The notes under the pieces were generated by a model. It did no database searches. It was not told the origin of the DNA and saw only the letters and a list, made by a program, of their open reading frames with translations. A stretch of DNA of 64,000 bases from Herbiconiux sp. A18JL235 (GTDB lineage: Bacteria > Actinomycetota > Actinomycetes > Actinomycetales > Microbacteriaceae): contig NZ_CP162511.1 in assembly GCF_040939305.1 (NCBI RefSeq), forward strand, positions 1,612,001 through 1,676,000. The letters run 5' to 3'. This document shows, in pieces, positions 38,266-48,567 of the stretch (positions are counted from its first letter, which is position 1; each line of letters opens with the position of its first letter). Made by a program: the position numbers and the translations under genes.

Positions 38266-39042
38266 TCAGCCGAACAGGTCGGGGAACCAGGCGACAGCCA
38301 CGGGGAAGCCCACGAACGAGACGATGTCCATGATCCAGTGGGCGACGACGAGCGGCATCACCCGGCCCCAGCGCCAGTAGCACCAGCCGAAGATCACGCC
38401 CATCAGGAAGTTGCCGACGAACGGACCCGGCCCCTGGTAGAGGTGGTAGCTGCCGCGCAGTGCCGCCGCGGCGAGGATGATCCACCACTTCTGCCAGCCG
38501 AGCTGCCTGAGCCGGGTGAAGAGGTAACCGACGACGATCACCTCCTCCTGCAGGGCCGCCCGGAGGGCAGAGAGCACCAGGATGGGGATGGTGTACCAGT
38601 GGGCGTCGAGGGGCGAGGCGATCACCGCGGCACTCTGGCCGAGCAGCCGCCACACCGCGTAGAGCACGATGCCGGGCACGCCGACGACGAGCACCAGCAG
38701 CCAGCCGCGCCCGAGGTCGCGCAGCGGCTGCCGGAAGTCGAGGCCGACACGCCGGAACGGATTCGCTCCCGAGATGGCGAGCAGGTACAGGGCGAGGGCG
38801 ACCGGGGCGAGGTCGAAGGCGATGGCGAGCAACTGGTAGGTCACATCGAGCCACTGCCGGTCGCTGAGCGCCCCGTTCAGGGTCGTCGATTGGTCGGCCA
38901 GGGCGGTGCCCTTGGTGAGTTTGGCCACGAGGCTCACCACCGAGTAGACGGCGGATGCGCCGAGCGAGACGGCGAGCACGATGGCGATCTCGGTGCCCAG
39001 CCGGCGGCGCCGGAGTGCGGTCCAGTCGAGGGCTCGGGACAT
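38266..39042 (-). CDS. CPBP family intramembrane metalloprotease
   Basis: A 258-residue membrane protein with about eight helices and the CPBP/Abi motifs: paired glutamates in AALQEEVIVVGYLFTRL, a conserved R and H in AALRGSYHLYQG, and the final histidine in VAHWIMDIVSF. Members are Rce1-like proteases, in some bacteria linked to bacteriocin self-protection. The natural substrate here is unknown. ATG 39042 is preferred over an upstream ATG because the extra 12 residues are not family-like. Divergent from the oppA gene. Confidence 0.85.
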   Translation of the reverse strand: MSRALDWTALRRRRLGTEIAIVLAVSLGASAVYSVVSLVAKLTKGTALADQSTTLNGALSDRQWLDVTYQLLAIAFDLAPVALALYLLAISGANPFRRVGLDFRQPLRDLGRGWLLVLVVGVPGIVLYAVWRLLGQSAAVIASPLDAHWYTIPILVLSALRAALQEEVIVVGYLFTRLRQLGWQKWWIILAAAALRGSYHLYQGPGPFVGNFLMGVIFGWCYWRWGRVMPLVVAHWIMDIVSFVGFPVAVAWFPDLFG

Positions 39043-39240
39043 CGCTCCACTTTCTTGCGTAAGACGCCAGATTCTCACGTCATCTGTGGGATCGGCACAA
39101 AGAATCCCAAGAATTAGTTTCTAGTCTGTAACTTTTTTCCCCGTGGTTTGCAGCGGGGGTGCCCCCCACTTAGGGTACTTCCTTAGGTCTCGCCCCTCAC
39201 GAAGGGTCCTGCGGCCAACCCATTCTGCACAGGAGGAAAA

Positions 39241-40854
39241 TTGAAAATGAGACGGTATGGCATCGGCGCGATCGCGCTGATCGCCGCGAGTGCGCTCGCC
39301 CTGTCCGGTTGCGCCAGCGGCAGCACCGACAGCTCGTCCGGCGACAGCGCAGCGGTCATCACGGCGAACGGCTCCGAGCCGCAGAACCCCCTGATCCCCA
39401 CCAACACCAACGAGACCGGTGGCGGCAAGATCCTCGACTCGATCTTCGCGGGCCTGGAGTACTACGACGCCTCCGGCGCCCCCCAGCTCGACATGGCCGA
39501 GTCGATCGAGACCGACGACTCGAAGACCTTCACCATCAAGGTCAAGCCCGACCAGAAGTTCACCAACGGCGAGCCCGTCGACGCGAAGAGCTTCGTCGAC
39601 GCCTGGCAGTACGGCGCTCTCCTGTCGAACGAGCAGCTGAACAGCTACTTCTTCGAAGACATCGAGGGCTTCAGCTACGACGAGGACAGCCCCCTCACCG
39701 GCCTCGAGGTCGTCGACGACCTCACCTTCACCGTGACCCTGAAGGAAGCGCGCTCCGACTTCCCGCTGCGGCTCGGCTACTCGGCGTTCTACCCGCTGCC
39801 CGCCTCGGCCTTCGAGGACATGGACGCGTTCGGTCAGAACCCCGTCGGCAACGGCCCGTACAAGCTGGCCTCCGACACCGCCTGGGCTCACAACGAGAAG
39901 ATCGACCTGGTCGTGAACGAGGACTACCAGGGCGGCCGCAAGGCTGCCAACGGTGGTCTGACCATCGTCTTCTACGCCTCTGAAGACGCGGCCTACGCCG
40001 ACCTCCTCGGTGGCAACCTCGACGTGCTCGACGCCGTGCCGGCCAGCGCCTTCGCGACCTTCGAGAACGACCTCGGCGACCGCGCTGTCAACCAGCCCGC
40101 CGCGATCTTCCAGTCGTTCACCATCCCGGAGCGCCTCGCGCACTTCGGCAACGACGAAGAGGGCAAGCTCCGCCGCGCCGCTCTGTCGATGGCGATCAAC
40201 CGCGACGAGATCACCGACATCATCTTCGAGAACACCCGCACCCCCGCCAGCGACTTCACCTCCCCGGTGATCGACGGCTGGAGCGACTCGCTCGAGGGCG
40301 CCGACGTGCTGAAGTACGACGCCGACGAGGCCAAGAAGCTGTGGGCCCAGGCCGACGCCATCTCGCCCTGGTCGGGCTCGTTCCAGATCGCGTACAACGC
40401 CGACGGCGGGCACGCGGAGTGGGTCGACGCCGTGTCGAACAGCATCAAGAACACGCTCGGCATCGACGCGTCGGGTGCTCCGTACCCGACCTTCGCCGAG
40501 GCGCGCACCGCGATCACCGACCGCTCCATCCAGACCGCGTTCCGCACCGGATGGCAGGCCGACTACCCGGGTCTGTTCAACTTCCTCGGCCCGCTGTACG
40601 CCACCAACGCATCCTCGAACGACGGCGACTACTCGAACCCCGACTTCGACAAGCTGCTGCAGGAGGGTTCGTCGACGGCTGACTCCGCCACCGCGAACGA
40701 GGACTTCCAGAAGGCCCAGGAGATCCTCCTGAAGGACCTGCCCGCCATCCCGCTGTGGTACTCGAACGTGACCGGTGGTTACGGCGAGAACGTGCAGAAC
40801 GTGGAGTTCGGCTGGAACTCGGTGCCGCTCTACTACGAGATCACCAAGGAGTAA
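39241..40854 (+). CDS. oppA: Peptide ABC transporter substrate-binding lipoprotein
   Basis: A 537-residue family 5 solute-binding protein with a lipoprotein signal peptide (lipobox LALSGC, cysteine near residue 22). The mature protein opens with ANGSEPQNPLIPTNTNETGG, and the domain continues with IKVKPDQKFTNGEPVDAKSF, typical of OppA/DppA. The 198 bases upstream are AT-rich and hold AGGAGG four bases before TTG 39241 or ten before ATG 39247; either start is possible. A strong hairpin follows, separating this abundant component from the permease genes. Confidence 0.9.
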   Translation: MKMRRYGIGAIALIAASALALSGCASGSTDSSSGDSAAVITANGSEPQNPLIPTNTNETGGGKILDSIFAGLEYYDASGAPQLDMAESIETDDSKTFTIKVKPDQKFTNGEPVDAKSFVDAWQYGALLSNEQLNSYFFEDIEGFSYDEDSPLTGLEVVDDLTFTVTLKEARSDFPLRLGYSAFYPLPASAFEDMDAFGQNPVGNGPYKLASDTAWAHNEKIDLVVNEDYQGGRKAANGGLTIVFYASEDAAYADLLGGNLDVLDAVPASAFATFENDLGDRAVNQPAAIFQSFTIPERLAHFGNDEEGKLRRAALSMAINRDEITDIIFENTRTPASDFTSPVIDGWSDSLEGADVLKYDADEAKKLWAQADAISPWSGSFQIAYNADGGHAEWVDAVSNSIKNTLGIDASGAPYPTFAEARTAITDRSIQTAFRTGWQADYPGLFNFLGPLYATNASSNDGDYSNPDFDKLLQEGSSTADSATANEDFQKAQEILLKDLPAIPLWYSNVTGGYGENVQNVEFGWNSVPLYYEITKE

Positions 40855-40865
40855 CACCCGCTCCT

Positions 40866-40898
40866 GTGGGGGCGGCGGCCATGTGCCGCCGCCCCCAC
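40866..40898 (+). terminator. Hairpin between oppA and oppB (terminator/attenuator)
   Basis: GTGGGGGCGGCGGC at 40866-40879 pairs perfectly with 40885-40898 around a 5-base loop, 12 bases after the oppA stop. It probably reduces read-through or protects the oppA mRNA 3' end, giving more binding protein than permease. Confidence 0.8.
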
Positions 40899-40943
40899 TT
40901 CATGTTCCTGATCCCGTGGCTTCCCGCCCCCGAGCTTGATTGG

Positions 40944-40949
40944 TACGGT
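40944..40949 (+). promoter_or_regulatory. Leaderless -10 element of oppB
   Basis: TACGGT is followed by seven bases and GTG 40957, giving the permease genes their own promoter beyond the oppA terminator. Confidence 0.45.
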
Positions 40950-40956
40950 CTGATTC

Positions 40957-41886
40957 GTGGCCGGTTACATCCTCAGGCGTCTTCTGCAGGCGATCCCCGT
41001 CCTGCTGGGCACGACCTTCCTCATCTACTTCATGGTGTTCGCCATGCCGGGCGACCCGTTGCTCGCCCTGTTCGGGGACAAGACCCCGAACCCGGCACTT
41101 CTCGAACGGCTCCGCGAGGAATACCACCTCGACCAGCCGTTCATCGTGCAATACTTCCTCTACCTCGGCGGGATCTTCCGCGGAGACTTCGGCACCTCGT
41201 TCTCGGGTGAACCGGTCTCGGCGATCCTCGCCCGCACCTTCCCGGTCACGATCCGGCTGGCCATCATGGCGCTCATCATCGAGTTCGTCGGCGGCGTGCT
41301 GATCGGTCTCATCTCCGGCCTCCGTAAAGGCAAGCTGTTCGATGCATCGGCGCTCGTCATCAGCCTGATCTTCATCTCGCTCCCCATCTTCGTCATCGCC
41401 TTCGTCGGTCAGTACGTGTTCGGCATCCAGCTCGGCTGGGTGAGGACGACGGTGTCCACCGGAGCGCCGATCCAAGACCTGATACTCCCGGCCTTCGTGC
41501 TGGCCTCGATCACCTTCGCCCAACTCATCAGGCTCACCCGCGCATCCGTCATCGAGACCCAGGGCCTCGACTTCGTGCGCACCGCCTACTCGAAGGGTCT
41601 CAGCCGACGCCGCATCATCCCGGTGCACATCCTGCGGAACTCCCTCATCCCGGTGGTCACCTACGCGGCCACCGACTTCGGCGTGCTGCTCGTGGGCGCG
41701 ACGGTGACGGAGGGCATCTTCAACGTGCCCGGCGTCGGGCGCACGCTCTATCAGGCCATCATCCGCGGCGAAGGACCCACGGTCGTGTCCTTCGTGACCG
41801 TGATGGTGCTCATCTACCTGGTGGTCAACCTCGTCGTCGACCTCCTCTACGGCCTTCTCGACCCGAGGATCCGCTATGTCAAATAA
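40957..41886 (+). CDS. oppB: Oligopeptide ABC transporter permease OppB
   Basis: A 309-residue inner-membrane permease with six helices. It starts with the standard AGYILRRLLQAIPVLLGTTFL and carries the EAA-loop signature DFVRTAYSKGLSRRRIIPVHILRNSL near residue 205 in two adjoining parts. It pairs with OppC to form the translocation channel. Overlaps oppC by 11 bases. Confidence 0.93.
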   Translation: MAGYILRRLLQAIPVLLGTTFLIYFMVFAMPGDPLLALFGDKTPNPALLERLREEYHLDQPFIVQYFLYLGGIFRGDFGTSFSGEPVSAILARTFPVTIRLAIMALIIEFVGGVLIGLISGLRKGKLFDASALVISLIFISLPIFVIAFVGQYVFGIQLGWVRTTVSTGAPIQDLILPAFVLASITFAQLIRLTRASVIETQGLDFVRTAYSKGLSRRRIIPVHILRNSLIPVVTYAATDFGVLLVGATVTEGIFNVPGVGRTLYQAIIRGEGPTVVSFVTVMVLIYLVVNLVVDLLYGLLDPRIRYVK

Positions 41887-42829
41887 CACCCCGGCCCCAA
41901 CCCCCGGCCACTTCGTCGCCCCGCTCGAGGAGACCCCTCTCGTCGCCGTCGACGCCGTCAACGTCGGAGAGCGCAAGTCGAACCTCTGGATCGACGCCTG
42001 GCGCGACATGCGCCGCCGCCCGATGTTCTGGATCTCGGCGGCGTTCATCCTGCTGGTCGTGATCGTCGCGCTCTTCCCGACGCTGTTCACGCAGGTCGAT
42101 CCGCGCGAGTGCGTGCTCTCCCAGAGCAACGGGGCGCCGACGGCAGCCAACATCCTCGGCTTCAACAAGCAGGGCTGCGACGTGTTCTCGCGCATCGTGC
42201 ACGGCACCTCGACCTCGCTCTCGGTGGGAATCATCGTGGTGGTGCTCACGACGGTGCTCGGCATCCTGTTCGGTGCCTTCGCCGGCTTCTACGGCGGCTG
42301 GGTCGACTCGGTGCTCTCCCGCGCGGGCGACATCTTCTTCTCGATCCCCTACATCCTCGCCGCCGTGGTCATCATGTCGGTGTTCTCGGCCTACCGGAAC
42401 GTGTTCGTCATCTCCCTGGCCATCGGCATCTTCGCCTGGCCGGCCACCGCTCGCGTGCTGAGGGCCGAGATCCTCCGGGTGAAGCAGTCCGACTACGTGA
42501 TGGCCGCCCGCGCCCTCGGTGTGTCGAACTTCAAGATCCTGCTGCGGCACGTGCTGCCGAACTCGATCGCGCCGGTGATCGTGGTGACCACGATCTCGCT
42601 CGGTGCCGCGATCGTCGCCGAGGCGACCCTGTCGTTCCTCGGCGTCGGACTCCCGAACTCCACCATGTCGTGGGGCAACGACATCTCGGCCGCCCAGGTC
42701 GACCTGCGCACGGCCCCGCAGACGCTCATCTATCCGTCCATCGCGCTCTCCGTGACCGTCCTCGCCTTCATCATGATGGGCGAGGTCATCAGAGACGCCC
42801 TCGACCCGAAGGCGAGGGCCCAGCGATGA
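41876..42829 (+). CDS. oppC: Oligopeptide ABC transporter permease OppC
   Basis: A 317-residue permease with a cytoplasmic N-terminal extension of about 45 residues before the first helix, usual for OppC. The EAA loop is YVMAARALGVSNFKILLRHV near 205, and EATLSFLGVGLPN with SWGNDIS is the family motif for subtype OppC/DppC. It overlaps oppB by 11 bases and oppDF by 4 (ATGA), so all three are translationally coupled. Confidence 0.93.
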   Translation: MSNNTPAPTPGHFVAPLEETPLVAVDAVNVGERKSNLWIDAWRDMRRRPMFWISAAFILLVVIVALFPTLFTQVDPRECVLSQSNGAPTAANILGFNKQGCDVFSRIVHGTSTSLSVGIIVVVLTTVLGILFGAFAGFYGGWVDSVLSRAGDIFFSIPYILAAVVIMSVFSAYRNVFVISLAIGIFAWPATARVLRAEILRVKQSDYVMAARALGVSNFKILLRHVLPNSIAPVIVVTTISLGAAIVAEATLSFLGVGLPNSTMSWGNDISAAQVDLRTAPQTLIYPSIALSVTVLAFIMMGEVIRDALDPKARAQR

Positions 42830-44571
42830 GCGACCCCACCCAGAAACCGCTGCTCGAGATCAAAGACCTCGAGGTCGGGTTCCAGAGCACGAGCGGCATC
42901 GTTCCCGCGGTGCGCGGTGTCGACCTCACCCTGATGCCCGGCCAGACCCTGGCCATCGTGGGGGAGTCGGGCTCGGGCAAGAGCACGACGGCGCACGCCA
43001 TCATCAACCTGCTCCCGGGTGCGGGGCGCATCACCGGCGGGTCGATCATGTTCGACGGGCAGGAGCTCACCTCCTACTCCGAGAAGAAGATGGAAGAGGT
43101 GCGCGGTCGACAGATCGGCTTCGTGCCGCAAGACCCGATGTCGAACCTCAACCCAGTGTGGAGCGTCGGGTTCCAGGTCGAGGAGACCATCCGCGCCAAC
43201 GGCATCGCCTCGGGCAAGAAGGCGGTGCGCCAGCACGCCATCCAGGTGCTCCGTGAGGCGGGGCTGCAGGATGCCGACAAGCGACTGAAGCAGTTCCCCC
43301 ATCAGTTCTCCGGCGGTATGCGGCAGCGCGTGCTCATCGGCATCGGACTCTCCAGCCGTCCCAAGCTCCTCATCGCCGACGAGCCGACCTCCGCCCTCGA
43401 CGTCACCGTGCAGCGGCGCATCCTCGACCACCTCGAGACGCTCACCCGCGACTCCGGCACCGCCGTGCTGTTCATCACCCACGACCTGGGACTCGCCGCT
43501 GAGCGCGCCGAGCAGCTCGTGGTGATGTACAAGGGCCGCATCGTCGAGGCGGGCCCGTCGAAGGAGATCCTGCAGAACCCGGTGCACCCGTACACGCAGC
43601 GTCTCGTCGCCGCGGCACCGAGCCTCGCCTCTCGCCGCATCCAGACCGCGACGTTGCAGTCGGAGTCGCACACGCTGAGCGACCTCGACTACGCGCCGAC
43701 CTCGGTCACCTCGGGCATCGACCTCATCGCCGCCGCCGAGGAGCGGGTCGAGCACCAGCCGGCCGTGAAGCGGCCCGACGCCATCGTGGTGCGCGACCTC
43801 ACCAAGGTCTACAAGATCCGCGGGCAGAAGAAGGGGGCGGCGAGCGAGCTCACCGCCGCCGATCACGTGAACTTCGCCGTCGAGAAGGGCACCACCACGG
43901 CGATCGTGGGGGAGTCGGGCTCGGGCAAGTCGACCGTGGCGAAGATGATCCTGAAGCTCGAAGACCCGACGAGCGGCTCCATCCTCATCGACGGCACCGA
44001 TGTGGCGCCGCTTAAGGGCCGGGCACTGCTCGACCTGCGTCGCCGCATGCAGCCGGTGTTCCAAGACCCGTACGGTTCGCTCGACCCGCTGCGCAACATC
44101 GGCAACACCATCGCCGAACCGCTGCAGGTGCACGGTGTGGGCGACCGCACCGCGCGCCGTGAGCGCGTGCTGGAGCTCCTCGACCAGGTGGCCCTGCCGC
44201 AGACGCTCATCGCCCGCTACCCGAACGAGCTGTCGGGTGGCCAGCGCCAGCGCGTGGCCATCGCGCGAGCCCTCGCGCTGAAGCCCGACATCGTCGTTCT
44301 CGACGAGGCTGTCTCGGCGCTCGACGTGCTGGTGCAGGCGCAGATCCTGAAACTCCTCGCCGACCTGCAGTCGGAACTGGAGCTCACCTACCTCTTCATC
44401 ACGCACGATCTCGCGGTGGTGCGCGTCATCGCCGACAACGTCTGCGTGATGCAGAAGGGCAGGATCGTGGAGGCCGCCTCGACCGACGAGGTCTTCGACA
44501 GCCCGCAGGAGCAGTACACTAAGGAGTTGCTGAACGCCATCCCGGGCGCTGGAATCACCCTGGGCGTTTAG
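42826..44571 (+). CDS. oppDF: Fused dual ATP-binding protein of the peptide transporter
   Basis: A 581-residue protein with two complete ABC ATPase domains in one chain, equal to OppD plus OppF. The first has Walker A GESGSGKSTT near 46, signature FSGGMRQRV and Walker B LLIADEPTSALD. The second has GESGSGKSTV near 362, signature LSGGQRQRV and VVLDEAVSALD. Here GLU-ALA replaces the usual EPT (DEAVSALD), common in OppF-like domains. It powers uptake with oppA, oppB and oppC. Confidence 0.94.
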   Translation: MSDPTQKPLLEIKDLEVGFQSTSGIVPAVRGVDLTLMPGQTLAIVGESGSGKSTTAHAIINLLPGAGRITGGSIMFDGQELTSYSEKKMEEVRGRQIGFVPQDPMSNLNPVWSVGFQVEETIRANGIASGKKAVRQHAIQVLREAGLQDADKRLKQFPHQFSGGMRQRVLIGIGLSSRPKLLIADEPTSALDVTVQRRILDHLETLTRDSGTAVLFITHDLGLAAERAEQLVVMYKGRIVEAGPSKEILQNPVHPYTQRLVAAAPSLASRRIQTATLQSESHTLSDLDYAPTSVTSGIDLIAAAEERVEHQPAVKRPDAIVVRDLTKVYKIRGQKKGAASELTAADHVNFAVEKGTTTAIVGESGSGKSTVAKMILKLEDPTSGSILIDGTDVAPLKGRALLDLRRRMQPVFQDPYGSLDPLRNIGNTIAEPLQVHGVGDRTARRERVLELLDQVALPQTLIARYPNELSGGQRQRVAIARALALKPDIVVLDEAVSALDVLVQAQILKLLADLQSELELTYLFITHDLAVVRVIADNVCVMQKGRIVEAASTDEVFDSPQEQYTKELLNAIPGAGITLGV

Positions 44572-44667
44572 CGTTCCGGGCCACGAAGCCCACTCCAACC
44601 CCGCTCCTGCGAGCCCGTCTGGGTGGCTGTGCCATCGTTCCGGGTTCATGAATCCTGAGGAACTCCC

Positions 44668-46574
<1,907 letters not shown>

Positions 46575-46630
46575 CACGCGCATCCGATCGCTGTAGCGCC
46601 GAGAGCGGCCGAGCTGGGAGAATCGTGGCC

Positions 46631-47101
46631 ATGAGGCACACGACCAGGTCGGCCGCTCTCGCGGTCGCGTTTGCGATCCTTCTCACCCCGGCGCTCGCGG
46701 GCTGCATCGGCAACCCGGTCGAGCAGATCGTCGAGGGCGCCGTCGAGCAGGCCGGCGGCGGCGACGTCGACCTCAACTCCGACGGCGGGCTGCCCGACGG
46801 GTTCCCCACCGAGGTGCCGCTCTACGACGGCGAGATCGTGGGAGGCATGGGCGTGGGGGTCGCCGACGGCGACGGCGGGTGGACCGTCATCGTCAAGGTC
46901 GCCGACCCCGAGGCGTCCTTCACCTCGATCAACGACCAGCTCGTGGCCGCGGGCTTCGAGTCGCAGTTCTCCGGGTTCTCCGACGGCACGGGCACCGGCA
47001 TGTACCAGGGCGCGAACTACGGCGTGCTCGTCACGGTCGCCGACGACGGTTCGGGCCAGGTGACCGCCACTTACATCGTGTCGGCCAACTCCGCCGAGTA
47101 G
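46631..47101 (+). CDS. Small secreted lipoprotein
   Basis: A 156-residue protein with a lipoprotein signal peptide (lipobox ALAGC, cysteine near residue 25) and a mature domain that begins with an Asp/Gly-rich spacer. The compact domain has VPLYDGEIVGGMGVG, WTVIVKVADPEASF and TYIVSA, a pattern seen in small actinobacterial lipoproteins of unknown role. GGGAG lies 10 bases before ATG 46631; GTG 46625 is the alternative. Its 3' end overlaps the convergent MFS gene by 31 bases. Confidence 0.72.
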   Translation: MRHTTRSAALAVAFAILLTPALAGCIGNPVEQIVEGAVEQAGGGDVDLNSDGGLPDGFPTEVPLYDGEIVGGMGVGVADGDGGWTVIVKVADPEASFTSINDQLVAAGFESQFSGFSDGTGTGMYQGANYGVLVTVADDGSGQVTATYIVSANSAE

Positions 47102-48435
47102 CGCTCGCGCACCCGCGGCCCCACCACGGCCGCGGCGACCATCAGGCCGAGCCCGAGAAGGAAGACGGCCAGGAACGAGCCCGGCTCCGGCGCGGGCACG
47201 CTGTGGAACAGGATGCCCGCCACGGCGAGCGAGGCGGCCGGGCCCGCTCCGTCGGCGATGGTCAGTGCGGCGCTGTTGAAGCCCTGCTCGGCGGGTGCCG
47301 ACCGGGCGAGCAGCAGGGCCGAGAGCCGCGGGTAGGCCAGGCCCATGCCCGCGCCCGAGAGCGCCCAGCCCACGATGACGACGGCCGCGGGCAGGTGCAG
47401 CACCGCGGACACGACGACGAGGGCGATCGCCGCCACGGTGATCCACGCGCCGAGCGGAACGCCGCTGCCCTCGGCGAGGCGGCCCCCCGCGCGACTCTGC
47501 AGGATCGACGCCGCACCCCAGGCGATGCCGCTCGCGGTGAGGGTGAGGCCCGCGAACGCAGGGCTGAGGCCGTACTGCGCGGTGAGCAGGTAGGGCAGGT
47601 AGGTCTCGACGGCGAAGAAGCCGGCGGCGAGCAGGAGCCGCGTCGTGACGATGCTCGGCAGTCCCGGCCGGGCCGTCAGCACGCCGCGCGGAACCAGGGG
47701 GCGCAGCACCACCACCGCGACGGCGAGGGAGACGAGCGCCACCACGACGGTGAGCGCCAGCTCGAACTCGGCGGCCACGCTGAGGGTGAGGATGGCGACG
47801 GCCAGCAGCACCGCCCACATCACGCGCGCCACGGGCCACGGGGCGCCGACGACGGCCGAGGTCTCGGTCGCGGGCCCCGAGCGGAGGCTGCGCACGGCCG
47901 GGAGCACCAGGAACGCGGCGGGCAGCACCAGCGCCACCACGCCGAGGAACACCCAGCGCCAGCCGAACGTCTCGCCCACCACGCCCGCCACGAACGGGCC
48001 GACGAGCGCCGGAATGACCCACGCCGCCGAGAACAGGCCGAACATGCGTGCCTGCAGCGGTGCCGGGTAGACCCGCGCGATGATGACGTAGAGGGCGACG
48101 ATGGTGCCCCCTGAGCCCAGGCCCTGCACGAGCCGTGCGAGCACGAGCATCGGCATCGAGACGGCGGTTCCGGCCAGCACGAGCCCGGCGACGAAGAGCG
48201 CGATCGAGACGACGAGCGGTAGGCGCGGGCTGCCGCGATCGCACAGGATGCCCGCGACCACCATGCCGACGACCGACGCCGCGAGCGGGGCTGCGAACGC
48301 GACGGCGTAGAGGGTCGCGCCGTCGAGCTCGTCGCTCACGACCGGCATCACGGTGGTGACGGCGAGGTTCTCGAACGCGGCGACGAACACCAGCACCACC
48401 GAACCCAGGGTGATGAGCCGGTAGCGGGCCGACAT
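47071..48435 (-). CDS. MFS transporter
   Basis: A 454-residue major facilitator with 12 to 14 helices. It starts MSARYRLITLGSVVLVFVAAFENLAVTTVMPVV, whose FENLAVTTVMP resembles motif D of drug-proton antiporters of the 14-helix type, and has an RLVQGLGSGG motif C-like region near residue 110. A drug or metabolite exporter is likely; the substrate is unknown. ATG 48435 has GAGGG five bases upstream; GTG 48456 is also open. It overlaps the convergent lipoprotein gene by 31 bases. Confidence 0.88.
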   Translation of the reverse strand: MSARYRLITLGSVVLVFVAAFENLAVTTVMPVVSDELDGATLYAVAFAAPLAASVVGMVVAGILCDRGSPRLPLVVSIALFVAGLVLAGTAVSMPMLVLARLVQGLGSGGTIVALYVIIARVYPAPLQARMFGLFSAAWVIPALVGPFVAGVVGETFGWRWVFLGVVALVLPAAFLVLPAVRSLRSGPATETSAVVGAPWPVARVMWAVLLAVAILTLSVAAEFELALTVVVALVSLAVAVVVLRPLVPRGVLTARPGLPSIVTTRLLLAAGFFAVETYLPYLLTAQYGLSPAFAGLTLTASGIAWGAASILQSRAGGRLAEGSGVPLGAWITVAAIALVVVSAVLHLPAAVVIVGWALSGAGMGLAYPRLSALLLARSAPAEQGFNSAALTIADGAGPAASLAVAGILFHSVPAPEPGSFLAVFLLGLGLMVAAAVVGPRVRERYSAELADTM

Positions 48436-48480
48436 CGGTCCCTCGCGAACAGTCACGACTACGACCGTAGCGGGTGGGGT

Positions 48481-48567
48481 GCCGAGCGGCGCGGCGCGCC
48501 TCGGCTCAGCCGCGCGGCGCGGCGCGGTGCGGCTCGGCTCAGCGGCGCGGCGCGCCTCGGCTCAGCC
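48481..48567 (-). repeat. GC-rich tandem repeat over the efeB stop codon
   Basis: The 27 bases at 48485-48511 recur exactly at 48541-48567, and a diverged copy lies between. Each copy ends with CTCGGCTCA, which on the minus strand holds the TGA stop of efeB; the gene's own stop is in the last copy. Confidence 0.85.
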
